Positions 32,300 through 43,352 are shown, numbered from the stretch's first letter. The stretch: DNA of 64,000 nt from Muscardinus avellanarius (GCA_963383645.1 OY726571.1:76965860-77029859), one strand, 5' to 3'. The notes: generated by a model from the letters alone, not told the origin. Numbers and translations are program-made.

Positions 32300-33665
32300 A
32301 TTCTGTCCCCAGCTTCTTCTAGCACAGTGCTCAGCACACTGTGGTTATTAAATGAAACTCAGTTACAGCCAAGCATTTTTTTTGCTGTAAATGACAAATT
32401 TAGTCTTGAAAAATCCCACACACGGCAATATCATATGCTTAGAATACCATACCAGGGTTTCTGGCAGAAAATCATGTTAAAAGCAGGCAACTCAAAACCT
32501 AGGGGGCTTTGTGCCCAGAGAGCTGACCCAAAACAATTATCACCTATGCCACCGAGTTGGTCACCCAGGAAGACAAATCAATGAGGCTGTAGACTGTTTC
32601 TAGGGGTGTTAAGAATGCAAAAGACAACAGAGGCAAATGCTGGATTAGGACATTGACCCAATGGCAACAACAAAAACAAAATATGAGTCTGGGACACCGG
32701 GCTACCCTAGGGTGGGTAGGAAAGTAAAGCCAGCTGAGAGCAGAAGGCAGCATCTTAGAGGCTGTGCCTCACTATGGGAACCACAGAAAAGGAGCTCAAT
32801 TCAGTTTTCCTCATCTAGAGCTGGAATGGTTCCTACGTTCGTAGCAGATGAATTGAGGTTTTCTTTGGGGGCTGAAGCTTATAGTACTCTTCTTACTCTT
32901 CTGTTATCTCCTGCCCCCCCAAAATTGAATATAATCCAGCACAATTTCCATGCTAAACTCCTCATCACCTAATATTATAGAAACATATACAGCAAAAAGA
33001 CTTTATTGATGAATGTTGTGTAGTTCTCGCCACCTTCTTTACTGATAACATAAAAACATATTATTTATTTATATTAATACATGCATTGGGTGGTAAAAGT
33101 TTCTTTAATCCACTCCTAGCCAGTCTATCAACTGTAGAGAATCTCTGGCTTATTAGAATAAGGTGTTTGTGTAGGGTTTGTGCTTGCTGAAAGAAACTGA
33201 AAATAGGCAGATTAACAGTAGGAAAAGCAGGCAAATTTATTATGTAGACGTGTGCATGGGTGTTTACACAAAGTATGAAACTCAAAGAAGGGCTAGATAG
33301 ATGGTGAAAGGCTTAAATATTGTTTTTATAGGGGAGAGGGAAGTGGGAGCTGTCATCAGCTATTGAGGAAGAACAAATGGTGTTTAGAACAGATGCGCAG
33401 ACCTGAATAACAGACAGTGACCCTGGACAATGTTTGCCTGGGCTCTGGGTGCAGCATCAATCCTAGTCTTTTGTCCTATAAGTTAATCATCTGCAAGACC
33501 CAGCCTTTAGGTAGGTAGGGGAACTTCAGAGAGAACCCCTAAATATATTTTGGAAGGAAAAGAGAAGCAAGAGACTGGTGTGGGGGAGTCGGGGAGATCT
33601 TGGTTCTCCTTTAGTTCAAAGCATTCAATACACCAAAGCCTCATAATGAGAATTAGAGGTTTTGT
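32300..33665. other. No gene seen
   Basis: Unassigned intron or intergenic sequence; several short plus-strand open frames without recognised similarity. Confidence 0.45.
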
Positions 33666-33752
33666 TTTTTGGTTTGTTTGTTTGTTTGTTTGTTTGTTTG
33701 TTTGTTTTGGTATTGGGGATTGAACTCAGGGGTAGTCTATGTCCAAGCTAGA
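33666..33752 (-). mobile_element. (TTTG)n plus ID-like SINE fragment
   Basis: The (TTTG)n run (33666-33707) is the expanded tail of an antisense tRNA-like half (ttggggattgaactcagggg). Confidence 0.7.
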
Positions 33753-34235
33753 ACCTTCCATTAGAATCACCATCTCAGTAAGGGACACAGAGCTTTCCTA
33801 TGGACTCTGCAAGCCGGCCAACCCCAAGAGTCTACAGACCCAGCTCCTGCCTCGATTCCATCCTGATCTCAGAACACCTCACAGTCACAAACACAGCCCA
33901 ATCCCCGGGAAGAAGAGCCACGGGCAGCAAATCCACCCTCTGAGTCTTTCATCTGGACCCCTTCAGAATGCACTGCCAGGAGAGCCCGTTACTGATTATA
34001 AACAGCCTAAGGGATTCCTGTCAACCCTCTTCTTAGCTGTTGATAGGTGCATGTTGGTACCACTAAAACAGCCATTTCACCTTAAAGCTCCTATGAGTGT
34101 GAATTTCACATGGAAGTCCTCTTTAGACATTCTTAGTATGAGTCCCAGGACCTCGTTCAACTTACCTGATTCCCAAGTTCAATATGGAAAACAGGTAAAT
34201 GTACTAGCTAGCAACTTAAAGCAATGGACACTTAC
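33753..34235. other. MBOAT1 intron or 3' flank, nothing recognised
   Basis: A 169-codon plus-strand open frame spans it, but it runs opposite to the gene and has no family features, so it is not called. Confidence 0.45.
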
Positions 34236-34387
34236 TTGTATAAACTGAGAGTCGGTTCAACGGCCAACATGACAAAGGGCGCCACTGTGTACGAGACTGC
34301 CAGCTGAGTGGCCGCCCAGGTGAGCAGGTCATAAACGACCTTCAGAGCCTTTGAAGAAAGGAAGTAGTGTCTGCAGTTGTTCCTAAC
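34236..34387 (-). CDS. MBOAT1: MBOAT1 internal coding exon (most 3' exon found)
   Basis: This exon encodes the segment beginning VRNNCRHYFLSS and ending AVEPTLSLY plus two bases of the next codon. It matches the C-terminal membrane region of MBOAT1 (lysophospholipid acyltransferase 1), an ER multi-pass enzyme that acylates lysophosphatidylethanolamine and lysophosphatidylserine in phospholipid remodelling. The AVEPT and SYTVAPFVML wording fits MBOAT1 better than its paralogue MBOAT2. The acceptor reads tgccttgcag and the donor gtaagt. The exon is 152 bp, enters in phase 0 and leaves after two codon bases. The following exon, which should carry the C-terminal tail and stop, was not found to the left. 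Confidence 0.95.
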
Positions 34388-34472
34388 CTGCAAGGCAAGA
34401 AGGCAAAAGTGGGGAGACGGGTGGGGTGAAAAAATATCAGGATGGCTCTTCCTATTAAGAAAAAAAAAAAAT

Positions 34473-34682
34473 AGCCGGGTGTGGTGGTGCACACTTGTAA
34501 TCCCAGCACCTGGGAGGCTGAGACAGGAGGACTATAGCTCATCAGCCTCAGCTACTTAGCAAGGCCCTTTGCAACTCGGTGAGACCCTGTTTCAAAATAA
34601 AGAATCAAAAATAGGGCTGGGGGTGTAGCTCAGAGGTAGAATGGCCCTGGGTTCCACCCTCAGTACCATTTAAAAAAAAAAA
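34473..34682 (+). mobile_element. B1-dID-like SINE (subfamily I)
   Basis: Complete sense copy, just upstream of an MBOAT1 exon in the intron. Confidence 0.92.
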
Positions 34683-34786
34683 GAAGGAAAAAAATGTTCA
34701 CTGTAGAAAGTTGTTTAAAACACAACTAAGCAAAAAAATTAATTTTATTTTCATTTTTAACACCTCCCATAGAAAAGCACCATTTA

Positions 34787-35005
34787 GCTGGGAGTGGTGG
34801 TGCACGCGTGTAATCCCCGTGCTTGGGAGGCGGAGACAGGAGGATCGCGCAGGTTGATCGCGCAGGTTCGAAGCCAGCCGCGCTGGCTTAAGAGAACCTG
34901 TTTCCAAAAATAAAAAAAAATAGGTCTGGGAGTGTAGCCCGGAGGTAGAAGGGCTTCCAGGAACCCCAGTACCACCAAAAGAAAAAAAAAAGAAAAAAAA
35001 AAGAA
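34787..35005 (+). mobile_element. B1-dID-like SINE (subfamily III) with perfect duplication
   Basis: Flanked by exact 16-bp repeats agaaaagcaccattta (34771-34786 and 35006-35021). An internal 14-bp tandem copy (gatcgcgcaggtt) is present. Confidence 0.96.
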
Positions 35006-35098
35006 AGAAAAGCACCATTTAAAAACTTGGCACACTGCCCTCAAATCTTTTTCTATTTATATATACCCACATTTATATTCTTAATGGCACCACTATAC

Positions 35099-35124
35099 AC
35101 TGTGTGTGTCTGTCTGTGCATGTC

Positions 35125-35174
<50 letters not shown>
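35099..35174. repeat. (TG)n microsatellite, partly imperfect
   Basis: tgtctg variants at the left pass into a pure GT run. Confidence 0.95.
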
Positions 35175-35176
<2 letters not shown>

Positions 35177-35380
35177 CAGGTTTTTTTCCAGGTGACTTTC
35201 CTCCAGAAAGATGTCTAACTTTCCAGATTCAAGAATCAAAACCAATGCTAAAAACAATGGCTGATGGATAGGCATCTGAGCTCCAGGCAGGAAAAGCACG
35301 GTATCCAGGGAGGCCAGGTGAGATAAGGACCTCTCTTCTCAGCCCTCCGTTCCTCAGGACAGAGACCAGGGCTCCATCCA
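35175..35380. repeat. 206-bp exact direct repeat, copy 1
   Basis: Identical by eye at every position to 35967-36172. Its left edge abuts the (GT)n and its right edge abuts an antisense SINE that has lost its tail. Confidence 0.93.
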
Positions 35381-35538
35381 AAGACATTCTACCACTGAGC
35401 TATATCCCCAGCTTTTTATTTTTTTTTTAATTTTGAAATAGGGTCTCCCACAAAATTGCTGAGTGCCTCATTAAGTTCCTGAGGCTGGCCTCAAACCTGC
35501 AATCCTCCTGTCTCAACCTCCTAAAATGCCTGGCTGGC
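35381..35538 (-). mobile_element. B1-dID-like SINE, truncated at both ends
   Basis: Starts inside the tRNA-like half (acattctaccactgagc) and ends inside the 7SL-like half. Confidence 0.82.
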
Positions 35539-35966
35539 CCCAGTATACATTTTAGCCTGTTTTTTCATGAGTTATTTATCATGCACTTTTTCCCATAGCA
35601 GTAAATATTAATCTCCATTATAATTTTAAGGGAATTATGGAAAATTTAGCTCATCTTCCGGTTTTGCTATTCAGGAACAATCTCGTGACATATACCCTGG
35701 TCAATGTATCTCTACCCTGATAAACAAACTACTAAACACCTTGGTAAATAAACTGTTCCCTAATGATTTCTTTTGAGTAATAGTAACACAGATAATATGA
35801 CTATTACTGATAATAAATGCAGCTACCACTTATTGGCAACTTATGGTTTGCCCTGTCTGCATCACTGCATACACGGATAGAAGCCTATCATGTCAAGCAG
35901 CATCACAGATCTGGGCCTTGAACCCAGGTAAGAGACAGTTCTCTGACATGGAAACTTCTGTACCAT

Positions 35967-36172
35967 TTCAGGTTTTTTTCCAGGTGACTTTCCTCCAGAA
36001 AGATGTCTAACTTTCCAGATTCAAGAATCAAAACCAATGCTAAAAACAATGGCTGATGGATAGGCATCTGAGCTCCAGGCAGGAAAAGCACGGTATCCAG
36101 GGAGGCCAGGTGAGATAAGGACCTCTCTTCTCAGCCCTCCGTTCCTCAGGACAGAGACCAGGGCTCCATCCA
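35967..36172. repeat. 206-bp exact direct repeat, copy 2 (probable source)
   Basis: Sits in unique intron sequence on both sides, unlike copy 1, so it is the likelier original. Confidence 0.93.
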
Positions 36173-36179
36173 TCAGCAA

Positions 36180-37340
36180 CACTGGGCACCAGGTATGAGA
36201 TTTTATTAAGTGTCCTCCAGGGGCCTAAGACTTTAGTAGTTCATTCTCCTTCTAGAAAAAATGGAAGCTCTTCTTTATCAACCCAGCCCTCTCCATCCTC
36301 TACCTAACTTATTTGTGAAACACATTTGGAAGCTCCCCCCCCTCGAATGACCTGTATAAATTGAAGCCTTTAGGCCTTAAGGCCACAGAACTAAAAGTAT
36401 TTTAAGGAACAATATTCCTGATATATTAAGAAACAAAACTCTGACCTTTACTTCTTAGTTTGTTCTGACCATCTGTTCTTTAGCTTCCTTTCCTAATATG
36501 AATAGCTATAGGAATGAAAGAAATGTCTTTCCTATTTCTTATGAACAAATATGTACAATATACATGCAATTTTGGAAGTGTTTTGATCAGCACAAATAGC
36601 AATTATGACCTTGTTTACATATAAATTCCAGTACAGTTCCACCTAACTAGGAAGGCCTTAGAAAGGGACTCTTGTCTTGTTCATTGTGGTAGCCCAGCAC
36701 CTACAACACTGACTGGCACACAGTAGGCTCCCAAATATACACAGAAGAATCTAAAGAATGAGTGAACACCTATGCTGGGGGCTCCTAAATTCATATCTAA
36801 AACACAGCTTAACAAATGTCATTAAAAGCGCTAGGCATATGAAATAAGGAAGACTACAATCATGATTAAATATTGAAATTCAAGCACAAAACTCTGTATC
36901 GGGCCATGAAAGCACTTTGAATTGCAATTACTTCTATAAATGTTCATCTTCTTTGAAGACAGTCTCATTTTTTTCATTCCTTTATTATCCTGCTTTTTAA
37001 CAAGCAAATTGCAGGGGGGGAAAAATCTAGGACACACTAAAAGGCTCCTAAAAGGCTCCTCAAAAAAGCCTTAAGAGCCATACTTGTGAAATTCACAGAG
37101 AATTTTGCCTGAACTAACTGGATCAGACATGAGAAAACGAGAGGTGAGACCTGTCTCCACCAGACACGGCTCCTGTGGTTGCGATCTCACTGACTGCTCT
37201 GAGACTCTGTGAATTGTTTCTAAGCTTAGGATAATAAAATGAGAAATGCAGCAGGGATAAGCAAACTGAAGTCCTAAGGGGCCTATATTAATTAATAACC
37301 TCTATCATCTGTTATTAGTAGACTGTGTGCTCATAGCCAA
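36180..37340. other. MBOAT1 intron, L2-like remnant
   Basis: L2-like 3' sequence at about 36675-36770 (agcacctacaacactgactg; cacagtaggctcccaaa). The rest is unassigned. Confidence 0.5.
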
Positions 37341-37342
37341 TG

Positions 37343-37380
<38 letters not shown>
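37343..37380. repeat. (GT)n microsatellite
   Basis: About 19 GT units abutting the tail of an antisense SINE. Confidence 0.95.
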
Positions 37381-37383
<3 letters not shown>

Positions 37384-37556
37384 ACTGGGGATTGAACTCA
37401 GAGACATTCTACATTTAAGCCACACCCCCTGCCCTATTTTACTTTTTATTTTGAAATAGGGGCTCACTAAGTTTCTGAGATTGGCCTCGAACCTGCAATC
37501 CTCCTGTCTCAGATTTCAAAGGACTGGTATTCCAGGTGTACACTGCCACTCCTGGA
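37381..37556 (-). mobile_element. B1-dID-like SINE, diverged
   Basis: Antisense copy ending near gtacactgccactcctgg. Confidence 0.82.
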
Positions 37557-37835
37557 TTGTGTTCCTGTCTTTAGGTAGCAAATATTCCTCCTAAAATTCC
37601 TTTTTACAAATACCCTCTGTAATAATATGAAAATAAAATGGTTAACCCCCTTTTTTGGTAATGACCACAAGTTCCTATGTAATTAAGCTTTTCTCTAATA
37701 GGAAGACTTTTGTATACCATTTCATTTTTCAAAATATCATTGCCACCATCTTTCCTGCTAGGATGGAAAAGATAACAACAAACACACAGGCAACAGATTT
37801 ACAAAGACAAGATTCTACACCCAAAGGCAGCTTAC

Positions 37836-37968
37836 CGCTCGAGCTGCTAAGGTGACAAGAGATCCAGTTAAGAAGGTGAAGTAGTATCCGGGGTAGACGC
37901 CATGCCACACAGCAGAGAGGATGAAGGTGAGCACCGTAGGGTACCACGGGACCCGCTCGTAGCACACA
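37836..37968 (-). CDS. MBOAT1: MBOAT1 exon with the catalytic histidine
   Basis: This 133-bp exon completes a split Cys codon and then encodes VCYERVPWYPTVLTF, SAVWHGVYPGYYF and TLAARA. The W-H-G motif holds the invariant MBOAT histidine, whose codon lies at 37902-37904 on the minus strand. The acceptor is cccatcacag and the donor gtaagc. The exon ends in phase 0 and joins directly to VRNN in the next exon. No stop or frameshift is seen, so the gene looks intact here. Confidence 0.96.
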
Positions 37969-38206
37969 CTGTGATGGGAGGGAGGAACAAGCCGAGGTCA
38001 GCTGACAGGAACCTGCAGCCTCACTTTCTTCTCTGGATCAGACCATGCAGAAACCATCTGACCCCTCACTGATGAGAGCCTGCCTCACCCTTTCTGGGGA
38101 CTTGCAATGAAATTCAAAGAGCCTGTGCTACTCTGGCTTCCGAGAGCACTACCAGACGAGCAATCTGCAGCTCAGCCTTTTCAGGAGCTGTTACAAGCAT
38201 TTAACC

Positions 38207-38420
38207 TCGCCGGGCGTGATGGCACACGCTTGTAATCCCAGTACTTGGGAGGCTGGGACAGGAGGATCACATCTTTGATGCCAGCCTCAGCAACTTGGTG
38301 AGGCCCTCAGCAACTTAGCAAGACCCTATTTCCAAAGAAAAAATAAAAACAGGTCTGGGGATGTGTCCTGAAAGTAGAAGGCCCCTGGGTTCCATCCCCA
38401 ATACCATACACCCCAAAAAA
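38207..38420 (+). mobile_element. B1-dID-like SINE
   Basis: Sense copy, begins gccgggcgtgatggcacacg and ends near ccccaataccatac. Confidence 0.9.
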
Positions 38421-38782
38421 GTTTAACTTCTATACACTAAATAATCTGTATCCCCTTCACACTCTACTAACAAAGGTCTAAGTGGTCACTTTCTACACAG
38501 TGAATGTCTCTGTTCTCTACAAGCTGTTTCTACCAACAATCTAATCTACTAACTGGCATTAAAATTTCTGGAAATTGGGATAAGGGTCTTTAGAAATGGT
38601 GATCCTTTTTTAATCTCTTCATCTTTCTCAGCAAAGACCCTGGCATAAAATCAATGTCCCAGTTATATGACCTGTTTACAAGTTCATCAGGGTCCACCGG
38701 AAATTCAACCCAGTAATTTGCCCTAAAGAGTGATAAGGGTTCAGGCTATCTTATCTTAAATAGGATTTCAGATATCCTGGAA

Positions 38783-38962
38783 TTTTCAAATACATGCTTA
38801 TAATCCCAGTACTTGGAACACTGAGATAGGAGAATTCCAAGTGTGAGGACAGCCTCAGCAATTCAGTAAGACCCCATTTCCAATTAAAAAATAAAAAGGG
38901 TTGTGAGTGTAGCTCGGAGGTAGAATGTTTGTTTTCAATCTCCAGAACACATATACACACAA
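38783..38962 (+). mobile_element. B1-dID-like SINE, 5' truncated
   Basis: Begins within the 7SL-like half (tgcttataatcccagtac) and ends near acacatat. Confidence 0.82.
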
Positions 38963-39567
38963 AAAAATATTTGCATAGATAGAATAAGTTATCTTAGGAA
39001 CAGACCTCATTTTCAGTGTCTAAAATATAAAATTCATCTATGTTTTATATACACCTTATACACATAGCCTGAAGATAATTTTATACAGAATTTTTAGTGC
39101 ACCTGGTTTTTAACTGTGCCCTGCCATGTGTAGTCAGGTGTGGAATTTTCTACTTGTGACATCATGTTGGTGTTCAAAAAGTGTCGTATTTTGGAGTATT
39201 CGGGATTTCAGGTTTTCCGAAAAATCTAAAAAGAGATGCTTGATCTATATTGTGAAGACCTAGAAAATGTCAGCAAATGCCCCAGAGCTCTTTGGCTCTT
39301 TGGTTGTTTATTAAAACCAAGTGACAGGGGATTTTCCCCAAAACTCAGTCTATAAACAGCTAGTGACCCTCAAAGGAAGACACCATTAAATGAGAGGATC
39401 CGAATAAAAAACAAAATAGGAATTCAGACAGTTATCACCAGCACACCACTGATGATGCAAAAGTACCTGGCTTACACCCAAACTCAAGATTAGAGCTCCC
39501 TCTTCATAGGAAGGGAGAGGACGCATTTAGGATGATAAACAGAACAGAGACCCCCATTTGTAATCCC
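38963..39567. other. MBOAT1 intron, nothing recognised
   Basis: AT-rich sequence without recognisable exon or repeat. Confidence 0.5.
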
Positions 39568-39568
39568 T

Positions 39569-39821
39569 CCTCCTCCTCCTCCTCCTCCTCCTCCTCCTCC
39601 TCCTCCTCCTCCTTCTTCTTCTTCTTCTTCTTCTTCTATTTCTCCTTCTTCTTCTTCTTCTTCTTCTTCTTCTTCTTCTTCTTCTTCTTCTTCTTCTCCT
39701 TCTTCTTCTTCTTCTTCTTCTTCTTCTTCTTCTTCCTCCTCCTCCTCCTCCTCCTCCTTCCTCCTCCTCCTCCTCCTCCTCCTCCTCCTCCTCCTTCTTC
39801 TTCTTCTTCTTCTTCTTCTTC

Positions 39822-39860
<39 letters not shown>
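39569..39860. repeat. 290-bp pyrimidine tract of TCC, TTC and CT repeats
   Basis: Blocks of (TCC)n, (TTC)n, (TCC)n, (TTC)n and (CT)n follow one another with almost no purine on the plus strand. Open frames through it (Ser/Phe/Leu on plus, Glu/Arg on minus) are compositional. Confidence 0.97.
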
Positions 39861-39863
<3 letters not shown>

Positions 39864-39879
39864 TTTATTTATTTTTTGT

Positions 39880-39957
39880 CTTTTTAGACTGGGGATCAAA
39901 TCCAGGGCAGTGCACTTGCCAGGCAAGTGCTTTGCCACTGAGCTACATCCCAGCCCA
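39880..39957 (-). mobile_element. ID element, antisense
   Basis: A full tRNA-like unit with A box (ctgagctacatcccagccc read in reverse) and B box. It has the complete middle that B1-dID right halves have lost. It is a decayed SINE, not a tRNA gene. Confidence 0.75.
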
Positions 39958-40108
39958 TGTAATATCTCTTTTTAAAATGAGGAGTAGTCACATCATGTAT
40001 TTATTTCTTACTCTTGTAATTCTTTGTATCAACAAAATATTTTGTTCCTAATATTTTCATTTTTATGTGTACCTATGGGTGCTCAATCATCTTAAGGCTT
40101 TATAAACT

Positions 40109-40310
40109 TTTTTGTATATATATGGTACTAGGGGTTGGATCCAGATGCATTCTACCTCTGAGCTATACCCTCAGCCCTATTTTTTAGTTTTATTTTGAAA
40201 CTGTGTTTGATAGCGGTCTCACCACTTGGTGAGCTTGTCTTTGAACCTGCAATCCTCCTGTCTCAGACTCCCAAATACTGGGATTACAGGTATGTGTCAC
40301 CATGCCCAGC
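40109..40310 (-). mobile_element. B1-dID-like SINE, diverged
   Basis: Antisense copy ending in accatgcccagct. Confidence 0.85.
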
Positions 40311-40361
40311 TCCATTATAAACTTCTAATGGAAACTATATGACTTTTAGTATGTTCAAAAT

Positions 40362-40561
40362 TTTTTTAACTAGGGATTTAATCCAGGGGCATTCTACCAC
40401 CAAATTACAACTCTAGCCCTTTTTTATTTTTTGTTTTGAAACAGGGTATCACTAGGTTGCTGAAAGTCCCACTAAGTTGCTAAGGCTGGCTTCAATTAAC
40501 CTGCAATTCTCCTGCCTCAATCTCCCAGCTATTGGGAATTATAGACCACCATGCCTGGCTA
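40362..40561 (-). mobile_element. B1-dID-like SINE, diverged
   Basis: Antisense copy ending in accatgcctggct. Confidence 0.83.
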
Positions 40562-41007
40562 GAGATATTTCAATATAAAGAAACAAATTGATATGTTAAA
40601 TTATTTACAATAATAAATAAAAGCAATGATGCTAAGATCAATTTTTCAAAAACATCAATTTTTAAAGAATAACAAACACATGGGCTTACTTTGTAAGGTT
40701 ACTACAAATCAGCTCTGCTTTTATCTCAATGTTATGACCCATGAAAGATGCTACTCATCAAAAACAGTGGAATCTCCTAGAAAGCTTAATGTTTTTATAC
40801 GCTTCTTGCACTTGTTATGATAGGCACATTCACTAGGTGGAGTTGGCTGCTCCGAGGATAGCATGGTATTAGTTCCACAATAAGTAACATTTCTAATCTT
40901 GGAACATACAGGAAAACAAAGGGAAAGGAAGAGAAAGAGCAACAAAAATACAAATCAAAAGAGCTAATTTTTTCTATGACCCCAAACTGCCTTTTAGAAA
41001 CAAACAG
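40562..41007. other. MBOAT1 intron, nothing recognised
   Basis: AT-rich sequence with no exon or repeat recognised. Confidence 0.5.
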
Positions 41008-41226
41008 GCTGGGCGTGGTGGCACACGATTGTAATCCCGGTTTATAATCCCGCGCTTGGGAAGCAGAGACAGGAGGATCGCGCAGGTTCGAAGCCAGCCA
41101 CGAGCGCTGGTTTAGGAGACCCTGTTTCCAAATAAAAATGTAAAAATAGGTCTGGGAGTGTAGCCCGGAGGTAGAAGGGCTTCCAGGAACCCCAGTACCA
41201 CCAAAAAAAAAAAAAAAAAAAAAAAA
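41008..41226 (+). mobile_element. B1-dID-like SINE (subfamily III), first of three in a row
   Basis: Sense copy with a 13-bp internal duplication near 41034; its A-tail runs into the next SINE. Confidence 0.93.
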
Positions 41227-41393
41227 TTACCAGGCGTGGTGGTGCACGCTTGTAATCCCCGCGCTTGGGAGGCAGAGACAGGAGGATCGCGCAGGTTAGA
41301 AGCCAGCTGTGCTGGCGTAAGAGACCCTGTTTCAAAAATATAAGTCTGGGAGTGTGGCCCCGAGGTAAAAGGGCTTCCAGGAACCCAGTACCA

Positions 41394-41440
<47 letters not shown>
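41227..41440 (+). mobile_element. B1-dID-like SINE (subfamily III), second of three
   Basis: Sense copy with a tail of about 45 A. Confidence 0.93.
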
Positions 41441-41441
<1 letters not shown>

Positions 41442-41690
41442 AGAAGCCGGACTTGGTGGTGCACATGCTTGTAATCCCTGCACTTGGGAGGCTGAGACAG
41501 GAGAAACGCACAGGTTCGAAGCCAGCCTCAGCTACTGAGTGAGGCTCTCAGCAACTTAGACTCTGTTCCCAAATAAAATATAAAATAGGTCTGGGAGTAT
41601 AGCCCGGAGGTAGAAAGCCCCTGGGTTCTACCCCCAGTACCACCAAAAAATAAAAATAATAAATAATAAATAAATAAATAAATAAATAAT
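41441..41690 (+). mobile_element. B1-dID-like SINE (subfamily II), third of three
   Basis: Sense copy with an (AATA)n-rich tail. Confidence 0.93.
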
Positions 41691-41847
41691 TGAAAATATA
41701 AAACTCAAGTATCTGGGACACCATAAAGCTTTCAATGCTCAAGATGAACCCAGCAATGATCAAGGTTTAATGCTGACATTAACCATCCTTGCACCTGAAC
41801 CACAACGCCTCCTGGAGGTAACAAGAAGCACAGCACAGAGGTCAGGT

Positions 41848-42040
41848 CCTGGTCCTGGACACAGACTACTTGGGCTCATATTTAGCATTCATTAGCTGTG
41901 TGACTTTGGGCAATTTATAAAGTCTGTGCTCCATTTTCCTCACCTGTAGCATGGAAATAAGTACCAACATCTCCTGAGATTGATAGGAAGAAAGATGAGT
42001 AACAGACACACAGTACTGGCAACATTAGAAGATAAAATAA
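41848..42040 (+). mobile_element. MIR remnant
   Basis: MIR core tagctgtgtgactttgggca followed by attttcctcacctgtagcat. Confidence 0.8.
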
Positions 42041-42223
42041 ATCTTATATTATGACCGTCTCGGGTCATGCTATTTATGCTTTCTTCATTCCCAAAGCAGA
42101 GGAGTTAATATAAAATGAACATGTAAGATGACATCACCACTGGCTGACATTGCTGTTCACCTACAGGGTCCATCTCAACATTCCCAGGGCTAGGTGCAAC
42201 CAGGTCATTTCTGTTTTCCTTAC

Positions 42224-42288
42224 CACTTCAGCCAAGTAGCTGTCTGAATATTCCAGTTTCCCACGTACATTTTGAAACTCGTGGCAGT
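42224..42288 (-). CDS. MBOAT1: MBOAT1 short exon with the NWNIQT motif
   Basis: This 65-bp exon encodes TATSFKMYVGNWNIQTATWL, then K and two bases of a Cys codon completed in the next exon. The Asn of W-N-I-Q (codon 42250-42252) corresponds to the conserved, probably catalytic Asn of MBOAT acyltransferases. The acceptor is ctttctag and the donor gtaagg. The exon is too short to stand out as an open frame; it was identified by protein similarity and exact phase fit with its neighbours. Confidence 0.93.
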
Positions 42289-43338
42289 CTAGAAAGAAGA
42301 AAATAACACCTATCATTAGCTTTAAAAATACCCCCAAGTAATGGAAACGCTGGAAAGGACTTTCCAGCGTTTCCTTGGCAACAGTTGTGTTGTCATATTT
42401 CAGAAGTGACTATTTAGAGCCCAGGGTAAATCAGCTATTCCAGGACACACAGGAAAATGTTCTGATGTTTATCAGATTTACCTTGCAATGAACACTTGGC
42501 TTGCAAAGTCTCAGTTCTTCTCAAATTTTATTTTTAAATTATAGAAAAACTGCAGGGATATTTTGTGGGTTTCTCTTCCCAATTCAATAGAAAAAAAATG
42601 TTTTTAAGTCATCTGAGTTTTAAAACTGAATAATCCAAAAGAAGACTCACCCCAGGAAAATTTTAATCATGGGAATGTAGGGCCTTCATGGAGACAGTTT
42701 AAATTTGTCATCTTTGTATGATGTGGCCATGTTCAAACTCAGTCTTGGTGGTTAAGTCTACACAAGTTCAAATACACACAACTGTGTTTGGAATAGTTAA
42801 CAGACTTTATGCAGGAAGGGATCACAATAGAGAAAAAAAATATCACCCAACTGGCAGTGATGCCAGTCCACCAACCACCAAGGAAGAGACATCCCAAATG
42901 AGCTAAAACTGGGTTTTCTCATCTTTAAAAGTCCTATCAAAGACTGGCAGTAAAATTTATAAATCAAGCATAAGTAAACCACAACTCCTAATGAAGGTGG
43001 AACAGGGAGCTGCCACATTTTTTTTCAGCTAAAGCTTCCTTAACCATAAAAAAAATCTTATAAAGCTTATACTAACCTAATATAATATGCTTGGAAGGAC
43101 AGGAGGAGAAAGGAAGAAAGAGAAGAAGAAGGAAAAAATAGATGACAGATGGAAGACAGATAGATGGGTAGCTAGATGGACTTACTGTGAGTTTTAATTT
43201 CAAAACCCCAAGGACTTTTGTTTATCCATTTTTTATGACTCATGAAATGCTATGAGGACATCCTCAAAGGACTTGAACGAAATCAGACTTCCTTCTTCTT
43301 CAGCTCTGTGCTCTACTCAAACACAACAAACACACAAT
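42289..43338. other. MBOAT1 intron, nothing recognised
   Basis: AT-rich unique sequence. A short inverted repeat (aacgctggaaagga and tttccagcgtt) lies at about 42345-42375. Confidence 0.5.
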
Positions 43339-43352
43339 CTCTCTCCTTCTTT

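Noticed and set aside
33739..34248. 169-codon plus-strand open frame opposite the MBOAT1 exon
   Set aside because: No recognised similarity, antisense to the gene, overlaps the exon border, no sign of splicing or codon bias.
39490..39975. Poly-Glu/Arg and poly-Ser/Phe/Leu open frames
   Set aside because: Direct translation of triplet repeats.
41042..41483. Repeated translations containing a VVLGFLEALLPPGYTPRPIF-type motif on the minus strand at many sites
   Set aside because: This is the antisense translation of the SINE right half, not a protein family.
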